Under the pieces are notes generated by a model. The model had not been told where the DNA came from, did no database searches, and saw only the letters and a list, made by a program, of their open reading frames with translations. A DNA stretch of 64,000 nucleotides, taken from positions 4,430,001-4,494,000 of the forward strand of contig NC_019936.1 of NCBI RefSeq assembly GCF_000327065.1. Reading direction: 5' to 3'. Shown here one piece after another: positions 47,016 through 55,649 of the stretch (its first letter is position 1; the number at the start of each line of letters is the position of its first letter). The stretch comes from Stutzerimonas stutzeri RCH2 (lineage in GTDB: Bacteria > Pseudomonadota > Gammaproteobacteria > Pseudomonadales > Pseudomonadaceae). Both the position numbers and the translations under genes were made by a program.

Positions 47016-47084
47016 TCAACAAGCCGAACGCATAGCCGTGTGCAATCGACAACCTTAGCTCAGCTGCCGCCAACTGCCGCACGC

Positions 47085-48443
47085 TCAGCCCAGCGCATCC
47101 TTGGCCGTTGCATCCAGACACAGACGCACCTTGCCGATCAGCTCGTCGATCTGCTCCTCGCTGATCACCAGCGGCGGCGAGATGATCATGGTGTCGCCAA
47201 CCGCGCGCATGACCAGGCCGTTGCGGAAGCAGTGCTCGCGACAGAGCATGCCTACGCCGGGGTCGGCAAAGCGTTCGCGGGTCTTCTTGTTCTTGACCAG
47301 TTCCAGCGCGCCGAGCAGGCCGACGCCACGCGCCTCACCCACCAACGGATGGTCAAGCAGCTCCTGCCAGCGAGACTGCAAATAGGGTGCCGTCTTGGTC
47401 TTCACCCGCTCGACGATCTTCTCCTCGCGCAGGATGCGGATGTTCTCCAGCGCCACCGCGGCGGCCACCGGGTGCCCCGAGTAGGTGAAGCCGTGGTAGA
47501 ACTCGCCGCCTTCGTTGAGCGTCTGCACCACTTCGTCGCGCACGATGACGCCGCCCATGGGGATGTAGCCCGAAGTCAGGCCCTTGGCGATCGGCATCAG
47601 GTCCGGCTCGAGGCCGTAGTAGTCGCTGCCGAACCACTCACCGGTACGGCCGAAGCCGCAGATGACCTCGTCGGCGATGAACAGGATGTCGTAGCGCGCG
47701 AGGATTTCCTTGATCCGCGGCCAGTACGTTTCCGGCGGGATGATCACGCCACCGGCGCCCTGGATCGGCTCGGCGATGAAGGCGGCGACCTTGTCCTCAC
47801 CAACTTCGAGGATCTTCTGCTCCAGCTGGTCGGCAATGCGCACGCCGAACTCTTCCGGGCTCATGTCGCCGCCTTCACCGAACCAGTAGGGCTGATCGAT
47901 ATGCTCGATGCCGGGAATCGGGCCGTCACTCTGCTCGTGCATGGCCTTCATGCCACCAAGGCTGGCGCCGGCGATGGTCGAGCCGTGGTAGCCATTCCAG
48001 CGGCCGATGACAACCTTCTTCGCCGGCTGGCCCTTGATCGCCCAGTAATGGCGCACCATGCGCAGCACGGTGTCGTTGGCTTCCGAGCCGGAGCCAGTGA
48101 AGAACACATGGTTCATCCCGGCCGGCGCGATGTCGGCGATCGCCTTGGCCAGCGCCACGGCCGGCGGATGGGCGGTCTGGAAGAACAGGTTGTAGTACGG
48201 CAGCTCACGCATCTGCCTGGTCGCGGCCTCGACCAGCTCCTCGCGACCGTAGCCGAGGTTGACGCACCAGAGCCCGGCCATGGCGTCGAGGATCTTGTGC
48301 CCTTCGCTGTCCCACAGGTAGACGCCGGAGGCCTTGGTGATGATGCGCGTGCCTTTGGCATTCAGCGCCTTGTAATCGGTGAACGGCGGCAGATGATGGT
48401 CGCGGCTCAGCGCTTGCCAGTGCAGGGTTTGCGAATCGCTCAT
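47085..48443 (-). CDS. spuC: polyamine:pyruvate aminotransferase SpuC
   Basis: A 452-residue class III PLP-dependent transaminase that moves an amino group from putrescine, cadaverine or related amines to pyruvate. PLP lysine K287 lies in '[17 protein letters not shown]'; other family points are '[20 protein letters not shown]', '[21 protein letters not shown]', '[15 protein letters not shown]', and '[19 protein letters not shown]' with the PLP-ring Asp. It sits in the spu operon between the binding-protein genes and the gamma-glutamylation gene spuB. A 219-base gap to spuD holds no gene or clear terminator. Confidence 0.95.
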   Translation of the reverse strand: MSDSQTLHWQALSRDHHLPPFTDYKALNAKGTRIITKASGVYLWDSEGHKILDAMAGLWCVNLGYGREELVEAATRQMRELPYYNLFFQTAHPPAVALAKAIADIAPAGMNHVFFTGSGSEANDTVLRMVRHYWAIKGQPAKKVVIGRWNGYHGSTIAGASLGGMKAMHEQSDGPIPGIEHIDQPYWFGEGGDMSPEEFGVRIADQLEQKILEVGEDKVAAFIAEPIQGAGGVIIPPETYWPRIKEILARYDILFIADEVICGFGRTGEWFGSDYYGLEPDLMPIAKGLTSGYIPMGGVIVRDEVVQTLNEGGEFYHGFTYSGHPVAAAVALENIRILREEKIVERVKTKTAPYLQSRWQELLDHPLVGEARGVGLLGALELVKNKKTRERFADPGVGMLCREHCFRNGLVMRAVGDTMIISPPLVISEEQIDELIGKVRLCLDATAKDALG

Positions 48444-48475
48444 CAGTCACCTCTCGATAAAGTTCGTGCATGTTC

Positions 48476-48506
48476 GGTGGACGAGAAAAGCGTCATCCAC
48501 CCTACG
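48476..48506. repeat. REP-like hairpin, copy 2 (GGTGGACGA...CGTCATCCACC-CTACG)
   Basis: Arms GGTGGA(C)G / CG(T)CATCCACC around AGAAAAG, followed by CTACG, between spuC and spuB. It has the same GGTGGAT-type arm, length (31 bases) and CCCTACG end as the copy at 41209. Arms are imperfect: one mispair and one unpaired base. Confidence 0.5.
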
Positions 48507-48528
48507 ACCGGCTCCGGCGGAAGCGGCC

Positions 48529-49887
48529 CTACACCGACAGCATCAGGAATTCACGCTCCCATGAGCTGATCACCCGGTGGTAGTTCTCCTGCTCGGCGCG
48601 TTTGACCGCGACATAGCCGGTGATGAATTTCGGGCTCAGGTATTTCTCCAGCTCGCGGCAGGTTTCCATCCGTTCCAGCGCCGCTTCCAGGGTCAGCGGC
48701 AGGCGCAGGTTGCGCCGCTCGTAACCGCGGCCCTTGACCGGCTGGCTCGGCGGCAGCTGCTCGACCATGCCGATGTAGCCGCACAGCAGGCTTGCGGCGA
48801 TGGCCAGGTAGGGGTTGGCATCGGCGCCGGCCAGGCGGTTCTCGACGCGACGATTCTGCGGATCGGAATCCGGCACGCGCAGACCCACGGTGCGGTTCTC
48901 TTCGCCCCACTCGACGTTCACCGGCGCCGAGGTATCCGGCAGGAAGCGGCGGAACGAATTGACGTTGGGCGCGAACATCGGCAGCAGTTCGGGGATGTAC
49001 TTCTGCAGGCCGCCGACGTGGTGCAGGAACAGCTGGCTCATGGAGCCGTCTTCGTTGGAGAAGATGTTGCGCCCGGTGTTGCGGTCGATGACGCTCTGGT
49101 GCAGGTGCATCGCACTGCCCGGCTCGCCGGTCATCGGCTTGGCCATGAAGGTGGCGGCGACGTTGTGCTTGAGCGCTGCCTCGCGCATGGTGCGTTTGAA
49201 CACCAGGATCTGGTCGGCCAGGTGCAGCGCCTCGCCGTGACGGAAGTTGATCTCCATCTGCGCGGTGCCTTCTTCGTGGATCAGGGTATCCAGGTCCAGG
49301 CCCTGAGCCTCGCACCAGTCGTACATGTCCTCGAACAGCGGGTCGAATTCGTTAGCGGCATCGATGGAGAACGACTGGCGACCCGTCTCCTGGCGGCCGG
49401 AGCGGCCGATCGGCGGCTGGAACGGCAGGTCCGGGTCTTCGCAGCGCTTGGTCAGGTAGAACTCCATCTCCGGCGCGACGATGGGTTGCCAGCCGCGATC
49501 GGCGTACATCTTCAGTACGCGCTTCAAGATGTTGCGCGGCGACAGCTCGATGGGGTTACCCATCTTGTCGTAGGTGTCGTGGATCACCTGGGCGGTCGGC
49601 TCGATGGCCCAGGGCACGAGGAATACGGCGTTCGGGTCGGGCCGGCAGAACATGTCGATGTCTGCCGGGTCGAGCAGCTCGTAGTAGATGTCATCCTCGA
49701 CGTAATCACCGGTCACGGTCTGCAGCAGCACGCTTTCCGGCAGGCGCATGCCCTTCTCGCCGAGGAATTTGTTGGTCGGTGAAATCTTGCCGCGGGCGAT
49801 CCCGGTCAGGTCGCTGATCAGGCATTCCACTTCGGTGATCTTGTGTTCTTTCAGCCAGCCGGTGAGCTGGTCGAGCTGGATACTCAT
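48529..49887 (-). CDS. spuB: gamma-glutamylpolyamine synthetase, glutamine-synthetase fold (SpuB)
   Basis: A 452-residue enzyme of the PuuA/GlnA-like group that ligates glutamate to polyamines with ATP. Metal- and substrate-site stretches are present: 'APEMEFYLTKRCEDPD', 'EEGTAQMEINFRHGEALHLADQILVFKRTMREAA', 'ATFMAKPMTGEPGSAMHLHQSV' and 'ENRTVGLRVPDSDPQNRRVENRLAGADANPYLAIAASL'. It lacks the adenylylation Tyr motif of housekeeping GlnA. It is the minus-strand partner of spuI across the divergent promoter. Start ATG 49887 has a GAGG site; upstream extension is not family-like. Confidence 0.94.
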   Translation of the reverse strand: MSIQLDQLTGWLKEHKITEVECLISDLTGIARGKISPTNKFLGEKGMRLPESVLLQTVTGDYVEDDIYYELLDPADIDMFCRPDPNAVFLVPWAIEPTAQVIHDTYDKMGNPIELSPRNILKRVLKMYADRGWQPIVAPEMEFYLTKRCEDPDLPFQPPIGRSGRQETGRQSFSIDAANEFDPLFEDMYDWCEAQGLDLDTLIHEEGTAQMEINFRHGEALHLADQILVFKRTMREAALKHNVAATFMAKPMTGEPGSAMHLHQSVIDRNTGRNIFSNEDGSMSQLFLHHVGGLQKYIPELLPMFAPNVNSFRRFLPDTSAPVNVEWGEENRTVGLRVPDSDPQNRRVENRLAGADANPYLAIAASLLCGYIGMVEQLPPSQPVKGRGYERRNLRLPLTLEAALERMETCRELEKYLSPKFITGYVAVKRAEQENYHRVISSWEREFLMLSV

Positions 49888-49928
49888 ATTGACCTCAATT
49901 TGCTGGGGAGAGCCGCCAGGGTCGGCCG

Positions 49929-50675
49929 TCAGCGTTGCCGGGCGCGGGCCTCGCACGCCTCGGCGAAGCCCCTGAACAGCGCCAGATAATGCGGGTGCTC
50001 GTGAACCTGCCATTCCGGATGCCACTGTACGCCGAGGGCGAAGCTGCGTGCCTGCTCGACGGAAAATGCCTCGATCAGCCCGTCCGGTGCCAGGGCTTCG
50101 ATGCGCAGGCCACCGCCGAGTCGCTCGACACCCTGACCGTGCACGGAATTGACTTGGATCTGCGCCGGCAAGCCGAGTCGCTCGAGCAGGCCGCCGGGCT
50201 GCACATGCAGCGCATGGCTGAGGCCGTATTGCACGTCCAGCGGATCATCGGGGCGCTCGCGGTGGTCTTGGTAAGGCCCGGCTTCGTGAACCTTCTGATG
50301 CAGGCTGCCACCAAAGGCCACGTTCATTTCCTGGAAGCCACGACAGATACCGAACACCGGAATGCCGGCCTCGACTGCGGCACGGATCAGCGGCAGGGTC
50401 AGGCGATCGCGCAACGGATCGTGATGGGTGCCGGCGTCGCTCGCCGGCCCGCCATAATGATGGGGTTCGACGTTCGACGGCGAGCCGGTGAACAACAGGC
50501 CGTCGAAGCTTTCCAGCAGCGTCGCCGGGTCGATCAGCTCATCCAGCGCCGGAATCACCAGCGGCACGCCGGCGATCGCTGCAGCACGCAGGTACTTGTC
50601 ACCGGCGATGTGAAAGCTGTGGTGGCCGATCTGCCTGGTACAGGCGGAAACGCCGATCAGAGGCTTGCGCGACAT
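49929..50675 (-). CDS. spuA: gamma-glutamyl-polyamine hydrolase, class I amidotransferase fold (SpuA/PuuD)
   Basis: A 248-residue peptidase C26 enzyme releasing glutamate from gamma-glutamyl intermediates such as gamma-glutamyl-GABA. Triad: C111 in 'VFGICRGFQEMN', H219 and E221 in 'GVQWHPEWQ'. 'GLLFTGSPSNVEPHHYGG' and 'VNSVHGQGVERLG' also fit PuuD. First gene of the minus-strand spu operon. I chose ATG 50675 over a longer in-frame form because the family starts with 'KPLIGVSA'; the ribosome site is weak. Confidence 0.94.
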   Translation of the reverse strand: MSRKPLIGVSACTRQIGHHSFHIAGDKYLRAAAIAGVPLVIPALDELIDPATLLESFDGLLFTGSPSNVEPHHYGGPASDAGTHHDPLRDRLTLPLIRAAVEAGIPVFGICRGFQEMNVAFGGSLHQKVHEAGPYQDHRERPDDPLDVQYGLSHALHVQPGGLLERLGLPAQIQVNSVHGQGVERLGGGLRIEALAPDGLIEAFSVEQARSFALGVQWHPEWQVHEHPHYLALFRGFAEACEARARQR

Positions 50676-50735
50676 GGGATACTCGTCGTTCGGATAAGGC
50701 ATACCGGAGAGTAGTCTTGTTCATTTTTATAGACA

Positions 50736-50764
50736 ATAGCCCGAGCATTAGCTCGGCGAGCTAT
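50736..50764. promoter_or_regulatory. nested inverted repeat in the spuA-spuI divergent region
   Basis: Inner stem CCGAGC-ATTA-GCTCGG (50741-50756) and outer arms ATAGC (50736-50740) / GCTAT (50760-50764) form an interrupted 11-bp hairpin. It lies 61 bases before spuA and about 150 before spuI, so it could be an operator shared by the two promoters. A weaker repeat (ATGCCC 50783-50788 / GGGCAT 50806-50811) and a TTGACA box (50836) are also in this 240-base gap. Confidence 0.45.
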
Positions 50765-50915
50765 AACTTCAGCGCGCTGTAGATGCCCCAAAAAAGGCCT
50801 GTTGTGGGCATTCATGGGGCGCTGGCGGGCTACTCTTGACAGTGAACCGGCTTTTCGATTGACTCCAAGACAAGCATCTGATGATTGAAATTTTTAACAA
50901 TTAAGGTAATTCATC

Positions 50916-52289
50916 ATGGCCCCGCCGCGTGCCGTTCAGCTCAACGAAGCTAACGCATTTCTCAAGGAACATCCGGAGGTTCAGTACGTCGATCTGCTGA
51001 TCACCGACATGAATGGAGTCGTGCGCGGCAAGCGCATCGAGCGCGCCAGCCTGCACAAGGTGTACGAAAAAGGCATCAACCTCCCCGCTTCGCTGTTCGC
51101 CCTCGACATCAACGGCATCACCGTTGAAAGCAGCGGGCTGGGCATGGACATCGGCGACTCCGACCGCACCTGCTTCCCGATCCCCAACACGCTGTGCAAG
51201 GAGCCCTGGCAGAAGCGGCCCACCGCTCAGCTGCTGATGACCATGCACGAGCGTGACGGCGATCCGTTCTTCGCCGACCCCCGCGAAGTGCTGCGCCAGG
51301 TGGTGAGCAAGTTCGACGAACTCGGCCTGACCATTTGCGCCGCCTTCGAGCTCGAGTTCTATCTGATCGATCAGGAGAACATCAACGGCCGCCCGCAGCC
51401 GCCTCGCTCGCCGATTTCCGGCAAACGCCCGCACTCGACCCAGGTCTACCTGATCGATGATCTCGACGAGTACGTCGACTGCCTGCAGGACATTCTCGAG
51501 GGGGCCAAGGAGCAAGGTATTCCAGCCGACGCCATCGTCAAGGAAAGCGCCCCGGCGCAGTTTGAAGTCAACCTCCACCACGTCGCCGACCCGATCAAGG
51601 CCTGCGACTACGCGGTGTTGCTCAAGCGGCTGATCAAGAACATCGCCTACGACCACGAGATGGACACAACGTTCATGGCCAAACCCTATCCGGGCCAGGC
51701 CGGTAATGGGTTGCACGTGCACATCTCGCTGCTCGACAAGAATGGCAACAATATATTCGCCACCGAGAATCCGCTGGAAAGCGCGCCATTGCGCCACGCC
51801 ATCGGTGGTCTGCAGGAAACCATGGCGGCCTCGATGGCCTTCCTCTGTCCGAACGTGAACTCCTATCGTCGCTTCGGTGCGCAGTTCTACGTGCCGAATG
51901 CGCCGTGCTGGGGCATGGACAACCGCACCGTGGCGCTGCGTGTGCCGACCGACAGCCCTGACGCCGTGCGTGTCGAGCATCGCGTTGCCGGCGCCGACGC
52001 CAACCCCTATCTGATGCTGGCGAGCATTCTTGCCGGGGTGCATCACGGCCTGACCAACAAGATCGAGCCGGACGCGCCCATCGAGGGCAACTCCTACGAG
52101 CAGGTCGAGCAGAGCCTGCCGACCAACCTGCGCGACGCGCTGCGCGAGCTGGACGACAGCGAGATCATGGCGCGCTACATCAGCCCGGATTACATCGACA
52201 TCTTCGTCGCCTGCAAGGAGAGCGAACTGGCCGAGTTCGAGCACTCGATCTCGGACCTGGAATACAACTGGTATCTGCACACCGTCTAG
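50916..52289 (+). CDS. spuI: gamma-glutamylpolyamine synthetase SpuI, glutamine-synthetase fold
   Basis: A 457-residue enzyme paralogous to SpuB that glutamylates polyamines using ATP. It shares 'AAFELEFYLIDQEN', 'VKESAPAQFEVNLHHVADPIKACDYAVLLKRLIKNIA', 'TTFMAKPYPGQAGNGLHVHISLLDKNG' and 'DNRTVALRVPTDSPDAVRVEHRVAGADANPYLMLASIL'. Two such paralogues with different sequence are expected for diamines and longer polyamines. It is divergent from spuA, 240 bases apart. The ribosome site is TTAAGG in an A/T-rich leader. A hairpin follows the stop. Confidence 0.94.
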   Translation: MAPPRAVQLNEANAFLKEHPEVQYVDLLITDMNGVVRGKRIERASLHKVYEKGINLPASLFALDINGITVESSGLGMDIGDSDRTCFPIPNTLCKEPWQKRPTAQLLMTMHERDGDPFFADPREVLRQVVSKFDELGLTICAAFELEFYLIDQENINGRPQPPRSPISGKRPHSTQVYLIDDLDEYVDCLQDILEGAKEQGIPADAIVKESAPAQFEVNLHHVADPIKACDYAVLLKRLIKNIAYDHEMDTTFMAKPYPGQAGNGLHVHISLLDKNGNNIFATENPLESAPLRHAIGGLQETMAASMAFLCPNVNSYRRFGAQFYVPNAPCWGMDNRTVALRVPTDSPDAVRVEHRVAGADANPYLMLASILAGVHHGLTNKIEPDAPIEGNSYEQVEQSLPTNLRDALRELDDSEIMARYISPDYIDIFVACKESELAEFEHSISDLEYNWYLHTV

Positions 52290-52302
52290 CGCCAAGCATC
52301 CG

Positions 52303-52330
52303 GCACGGCGGTTTGCATCCGCCGCCGTGC
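52303..52330 (+). terminator. hairpin between spuI and aguR
   Basis: Perfect 9-bp arms GCACGGCGG (52303-52311) / CCGCCGTGC (52322-52330) with a 10-base loop, 13 bases after the spuI stop. No T run follows, and aguR begins 18 bases later, so it may only attenuate. Confidence 0.5.
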
Positions 52331-52347
52331 TGGCTTCAAATAGGCCG

Positions 52348-52998
52348 ATGACCAAGCCCAGCCCCGCGACGCCCAGTCGCCGCCCGCGCGCCAGCAGCCA
52401 GACGCGCATTCGCCAGATTCTCGCCAGCGCCCGCGAACTGCTCGCCGAGCAGGGCGCCACGACGTTATCCGTATATGCCGTGGCCGAGCGCGCCGGCATT
52501 CCGCCTTCTTCCGTCTATCACTTCTTCTCCGGTGTGCCGGCGCTGCTCGCAGCACTGACGGCGGACGTCCACGCGACCTTCAGGGCCAGCCTCGAACAGC
52601 CCATCGATCATCAAAGCCTGACCAGCTGGCGCGACCTCTCACGACTGATCGAGCAGCGCATGCTGGCGATATACGAGCAGGACAGCGCCGCCCGCCAGCT
52701 GATCCTGGTGCAGCACGGCCTCGGCGAAGTCACCCAGACCGACCAGCGTCTGGACCTGGAACTCGGTCAGGCGATGCAGACGGTGTTCGAACGCCACTTC
52801 GCCCTGCCGCCGCTGCCGCAGGACATCGATGTCTTTGCGTTAGCCGTGGAACTCGGCGACCGCGTCTATGCTCGATCCATACAGCTGTACGGCAGCCTGA
52901 CGCCGCGGATGGCCGAGGAAGGCATGCGGGTGTTCGACGCCTACCTCGGGCTGTATCTGCCGCCTTACCTGCCGAAGCGGGAGCAAGTCGAAAGCTGA
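52348..52998 (+). CDS. aguR: TetR-family regulator, likely AguR
   Basis: A 216-residue regulator. The helix-turn-helix occupies about residues 22-68 ('TRIRQILASARELLAEQGATTLSVYAVAERAGIPPSSVYHFFSG'), followed by an all-helical ligand domain. It directly precedes aguB and aguA; in P. aeruginosa AguR represses aguBA and is relieved by agmatine and N-carbamoylputrescine. Four TCGATA/TATCGA hexamers in the gap to aguB are candidate operators. I chose ATG 52348; an in-frame GTG at 52327 falls inside the preceding hairpin. Confidence 0.87.
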   Translation: MTKPSPATPSRRPRASSQTRIRQILASARELLAEQGATTLSVYAVAERAGIPPSSVYHFFSGVPALLAALTADVHATFRASLEQPIDHQSLTSWRDLSRLIEQRMLAIYEQDSAARQLILVQHGLGEVTQTDQRLDLELGQAMQTVFERHFALPPLPQDIDVFALAVELGDRVYARSIQLYGSLTPRMAEEGMRVFDAYLGLYLPPYLPKREQVES

Positions 52999-53012
52999 TC
53001 GATAAATATCGA
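52999..53012. promoter_or_regulatory. candidate AguR operator 1: TCGATA-AA-TATCGA
   Basis: Perfect 6-base arms with a 2-base spacer, starting at the base after the aguR stop. The same hexamers recur 58 bases later around the likely aguB promoter. The symmetry suits a TetR-type dimer. Confidence 0.55.
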
Positions 53013-53068
53013 CAAATGGTCGTTATTCATCGGCGTGAAGATCATGTATGCCCTATCAATCCGGATAA

Positions 53069-53096
53069 CTATCGAATAAATTTGCGCCTTCGATAG
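53069..53096. promoter_or_regulatory. candidate AguR operator 2: CTATCGA-N14-TCGATAG
   Basis: Perfect 7-base arms (53069-53075, 53090-53096) with the same TATCGA/TCGATA core as operator 1 but inverted order and a wider spacer. It ends 34 bases before the aguB ATG, where a bound repressor would block transcription or clearance. Confidence 0.55.
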
Positions 53097-53130
53097 CCGC
53101 CGTCCCTTCAACCGCAGCCGCGAGGTTTCC

Positions 53131-54012
53131 ATGTCCCGAGTCGTTACCGTTGCCGCCACCCAGATGGCCTGTTCCTGGGATCGCCAGGCCAACATCGCCA
53201 ATGCCGACAAGCTGGTACGCGAGGCCGCCGCCAAGGGCGCGCAGATCATCCTTATTCAGGAGCTGTTCGAGACACCCTACTTCTGCCAGAAGCCGAATGC
53301 CGAGTACCTGCAACTGGCCACGCCGGTCGAGGAAAATCCGGCCATCCAGCATTTCCAGAAGGTTGCTGCCGAGCTGCAGGTGGTGCTGCCGATCAGCTTC
53401 TTCGAGCTCGCCGGCCGTGCGCGCTTCAATTCCATCGCCATCATCGATGCAGACGGCAAGCTGCTCGGCGTCTACCGCAAGAGCCACATCCCGGACGGCC
53501 CCGGCTACCACGAGAAGTACTACTTCAACCCGGGCGATACCGGCTTCAAGGTGTGGAATACCCGCTACGCGAAGATCGGCGTGGCCATCTGCTGGGACCA
53601 ATGGTTCCCCGAGACCGCCCGCAGCATGGCGCTGATGGGCGCCGAACTGCTGTTCTACCCGACCGCCATCGGCAGCGAGCCGCATGACCCGAACATCACC
53701 TCGCGCGACCACTGGCAGCGCGTGCAGCAAGGCCATGCCGGCGCCAACCTGATGCCGCTGATCGCCAGCAATCGCATCGGCCGCGAAGAGCAGGATGGCT
53801 ACGACATCACCTTCTACGGCTCGTCGTTCATCGCCGACCAGTTCGGCGCCAAGGTCGAGGAAATGGACGAAACCAGCGAAGGCGTGCTGGTGCATCAGTT
53901 CGATCTCGATCAGCTCGAGCATATCCGCAGCGCCTGGGGCGTGTTCCGCGATCGCCGGCCGAACCTCTACGGCTCGATCCGGACCCTGGACGGCTCGCAG
54001 CCGTCCGAATGA
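53131..54012 (+). CDS. aguB: N-carbamoylputrescine amidohydrolase
   Basis: Converts N-carbamoylputrescine to putrescine, CO2 and ammonia in agmatine catabolism. The 293-residue nitrilase-superfamily enzyme has the triad E44 ('LIQELFETPYFC'), K117 ('VYRKSHIPDGPGYHEKYYF') and C154 ('VAICWDQWFPETAR'), in the exact spacing for AguB. ATG 53131 follows a CGAGG site. A 62-base gap leads to aguA. The product putrescine feeds SpuC and the SpuB/SpuI route nearby. Confidence 0.97.
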   Translation: MSRVVTVAATQMACSWDRQANIANADKLVREAAAKGAQIILIQELFETPYFCQKPNAEYLQLATPVEENPAIQHFQKVAAELQVVLPISFFELAGRARFNSIAIIDADGKLLGVYRKSHIPDGPGYHEKYYFNPGDTGFKVWNTRYAKIGVAICWDQWFPETARSMALMGAELLFYPTAIGSEPHDPNITSRDHWQRVQQGHAGANLMPLIASNRIGREEQDGYDITFYGSSFIADQFGAKVEEMDETSEGVLVHQFDLDQLEHIRSAWGVFRDRRPNLYGSIRTLDGSQPSE

Positions 54013-54074
54013 GCTCCCGCTGACGCAAACGGCGGGAGGGGCCTGTGCCCTTCCCGCCTCATGAGAGATACGCT

Positions 54075-55181
54075 ATGACCACCCTGACTACCACCCCGCG
54101 TACCGATGGCTACTTCATGCCCGCTGAATGGGCACCGCACAGCCAGACCTGGATGGTCTGGCCACAGCGCCCGGACAACTGGCGAGACAACGGCAGTCCC
54201 GCGCAGGCGGCTTTCACTGCGGTCGCCAAGGCCATCGCCCGCTTCGAACCGGTCACCGTCTGCGCCAGCGCCGAGGAGTACCTCGCCGCCCGCGCGGCAC
54301 TGAATGACCCACGCATCCGCGTGGTGGAAATCAGCACGGACGATGCCTGGGTGCGCGACACCGGGCCGACCTTCATTGTCGACGACAACGGTGGGCTGCG
54401 CGGCGTGGACTGGACGTTCAACGCCTGGGGCGGTGAAGACGGTGGTCTTTATGCCGACTGGCAGCGCGACGACGAAGTGGCGCGCAAGATCCTCGAGATC
54501 GAGTACTGCGACCGCTACCGCACCGAGGGCTTCGTGCTCGAGGGCGGCTCGATTCATGTCGACGGCCAAGGCACGCTGATCACCACCGAGGAATGCCTGC
54601 TCAATCGCAACCGCAACCCGCAGCTGACCCGCGAGCAGATCGAGGCGGTGCTACGCGAGCACCTGGCGGTCGACAGCATCATCTGGCTGCCCCACGGCCT
54701 GTTCAATGATGAAACCGACGGCCACGTCGACAACTTCTGCTGCTTCGTGCGCCCCGGTGAAGTGCTGCTGGCCTGGACCGACGATGCGAACGACCCCAAC
54801 TTCGAGCGCTGCCAGGCGGCCATGGCTGTGCTGCAGAACGCCCGCGATGCCAAGGGCCGCGCGCTGACAGTGCATAAGATGCCAATCCCCGGCCCGCTGC
54901 ACGCAACCGCCGAGGAATGCGCCGGCGTCGTCGCGCTGGATGGCAGCCAGCCGCGCGATCCATCGGTTCGCCTGGCCGGCAGCTACGTGAATTTCCTTAT
55001 CGTCAACGGCGGCATCATCGCGCCGGCCTTCGGTGACCCGCTGGATGCCGAAGCCGAACGCATCCTGGCGCAGGTGTTTCCGGAGCATCAGGTGGTGATG
55101 GCGCCGGGTCGCGAGATTCTCCTTGGCGGCGGCAATATCCATTGCATCACCCAGCAGCAGCCGGCACCGCTGTTACGCTGA
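54075..55181 (+). CDS. aguA: agmatine deiminase
   Basis: Hydrolyses agmatine to N-carbamoylputrescine and ammonia. The 368-residue peptidylarginine-deiminase-type enzyme has '[27 protein letters not shown]' at the N-terminus, '[13 protein letters not shown]', '[28 protein letters not shown]', '[20 protein letters not shown]' and the nucleophile C357 in '[16 protein letters not shown]'. ATG 54075 has a GAGAGA site; an earlier in-frame ATG (54045) adds ten residues without a ribosome site. It completes the agu pathway. Confidence 0.97.
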   Translation: MTTLTTTPRTDGYFMPAEWAPHSQTWMVWPQRPDNWRDNGSPAQAAFTAVAKAIARFEPVTVCASAEEYLAARAALNDPRIRVVEISTDDAWVRDTGPTFIVDDNGGLRGVDWTFNAWGGEDGGLYADWQRDDEVARKILEIEYCDRYRTEGFVLEGGSIHVDGQGTLITTEECLLNRNRNPQLTREQIEAVLREHLAVDSIIWLPHGLFNDETDGHVDNFCCFVRPGEVLLAWTDDANDPNFERCQAAMAVLQNARDAKGRALTVHKMPIPGPLHATAEECAGVVALDGSQPRDPSVRLAGSYVNFLIVNGGIIAPAFGDPLDAEAERILAQVFPEHQVVMAPGREILLGGGNIHCITQQQPAPLLR

Positions 55182-55224
55182 CGCGGTTGCCTTCAGCCTG
55201 CCCTGGCAGGTACGAGGAGATTCG

Positions 55225-55629
55225 ATGGAGTTTCTGGTGAACCTGGATGTCGACGATCTGGAGCGGGCCGTCGATTTCTACCAGTCGGTGTTCGACCTTC
55301 GTGAAGGCCGCCGCCTCGGCAGCTTTGCGGTGGAGATGCTCGGCGGTCCGACACCGATCTATCTGTTGCTCAAGGGCGCGGGCAGCGCCGCAACCCCGGG
55401 AAGAACCCAGCAGCGCAGTTATGAGCGCCACTGGACGCCGATCCATCTGGATTTCGTCGTGACCGATATCGAAGCCGCCGCGGCCAGGGCCATCGCCCAT
55501 GGCGCACGCCTGGAACAACCGATTACCGCTCAGGTCGGGCACAAGCAGGCGCTGATGGCCGATCCGTTCGGCCATGGTTTCTGCCTGTTGCAGTTCACCG
55601 GCGGAGGTTACGACGAGCTGGCCAATTGA
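55225..55629 (+). CDS. VOC (glyoxalase/bleomycin resistance) superfamily protein
   Basis: A 134-residue single-domain protein of the vicinal oxygen chelate fold, forming the usual two beta-alpha-beta-beta-beta halves ('FLVNLDVDDLERAVDFYQSVFDL' and 'TPIHLDFVVTDIEAAAARAIAHGARLE', then 'MADPFGHGFCLLQF'). Metal ligands are not obvious beyond His in 'PIHLDF' and 'FGHGF'. No substrate can be assigned; it may be a lyase, dioxygenase or binding protein. Strong AGGAGA site. Converges on the cyclase gene with a 20-base gap. Confidence 0.85.
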   Translation: MEFLVNLDVDDLERAVDFYQSVFDLREGRRLGSFAVEMLGGPTPIYLLLKGAGSAATPGRTQQRSYERHWTPIHLDFVVTDIEAAAARAIAHGARLEQPITAQVGHKQALMADPFGHGFCLLQFTGGGYDELAN

Positions 55630-55649
55630 CCGGCATCCCCGGCAGGGTC

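Noticed and set aside
50836..50887. Sigma-70 promoter for spuI from the TTGACA box
   Set aside because: No acceptable -10 hexamer occurs 16-18 bases downstream of TTGACA or of the second TTGACT.
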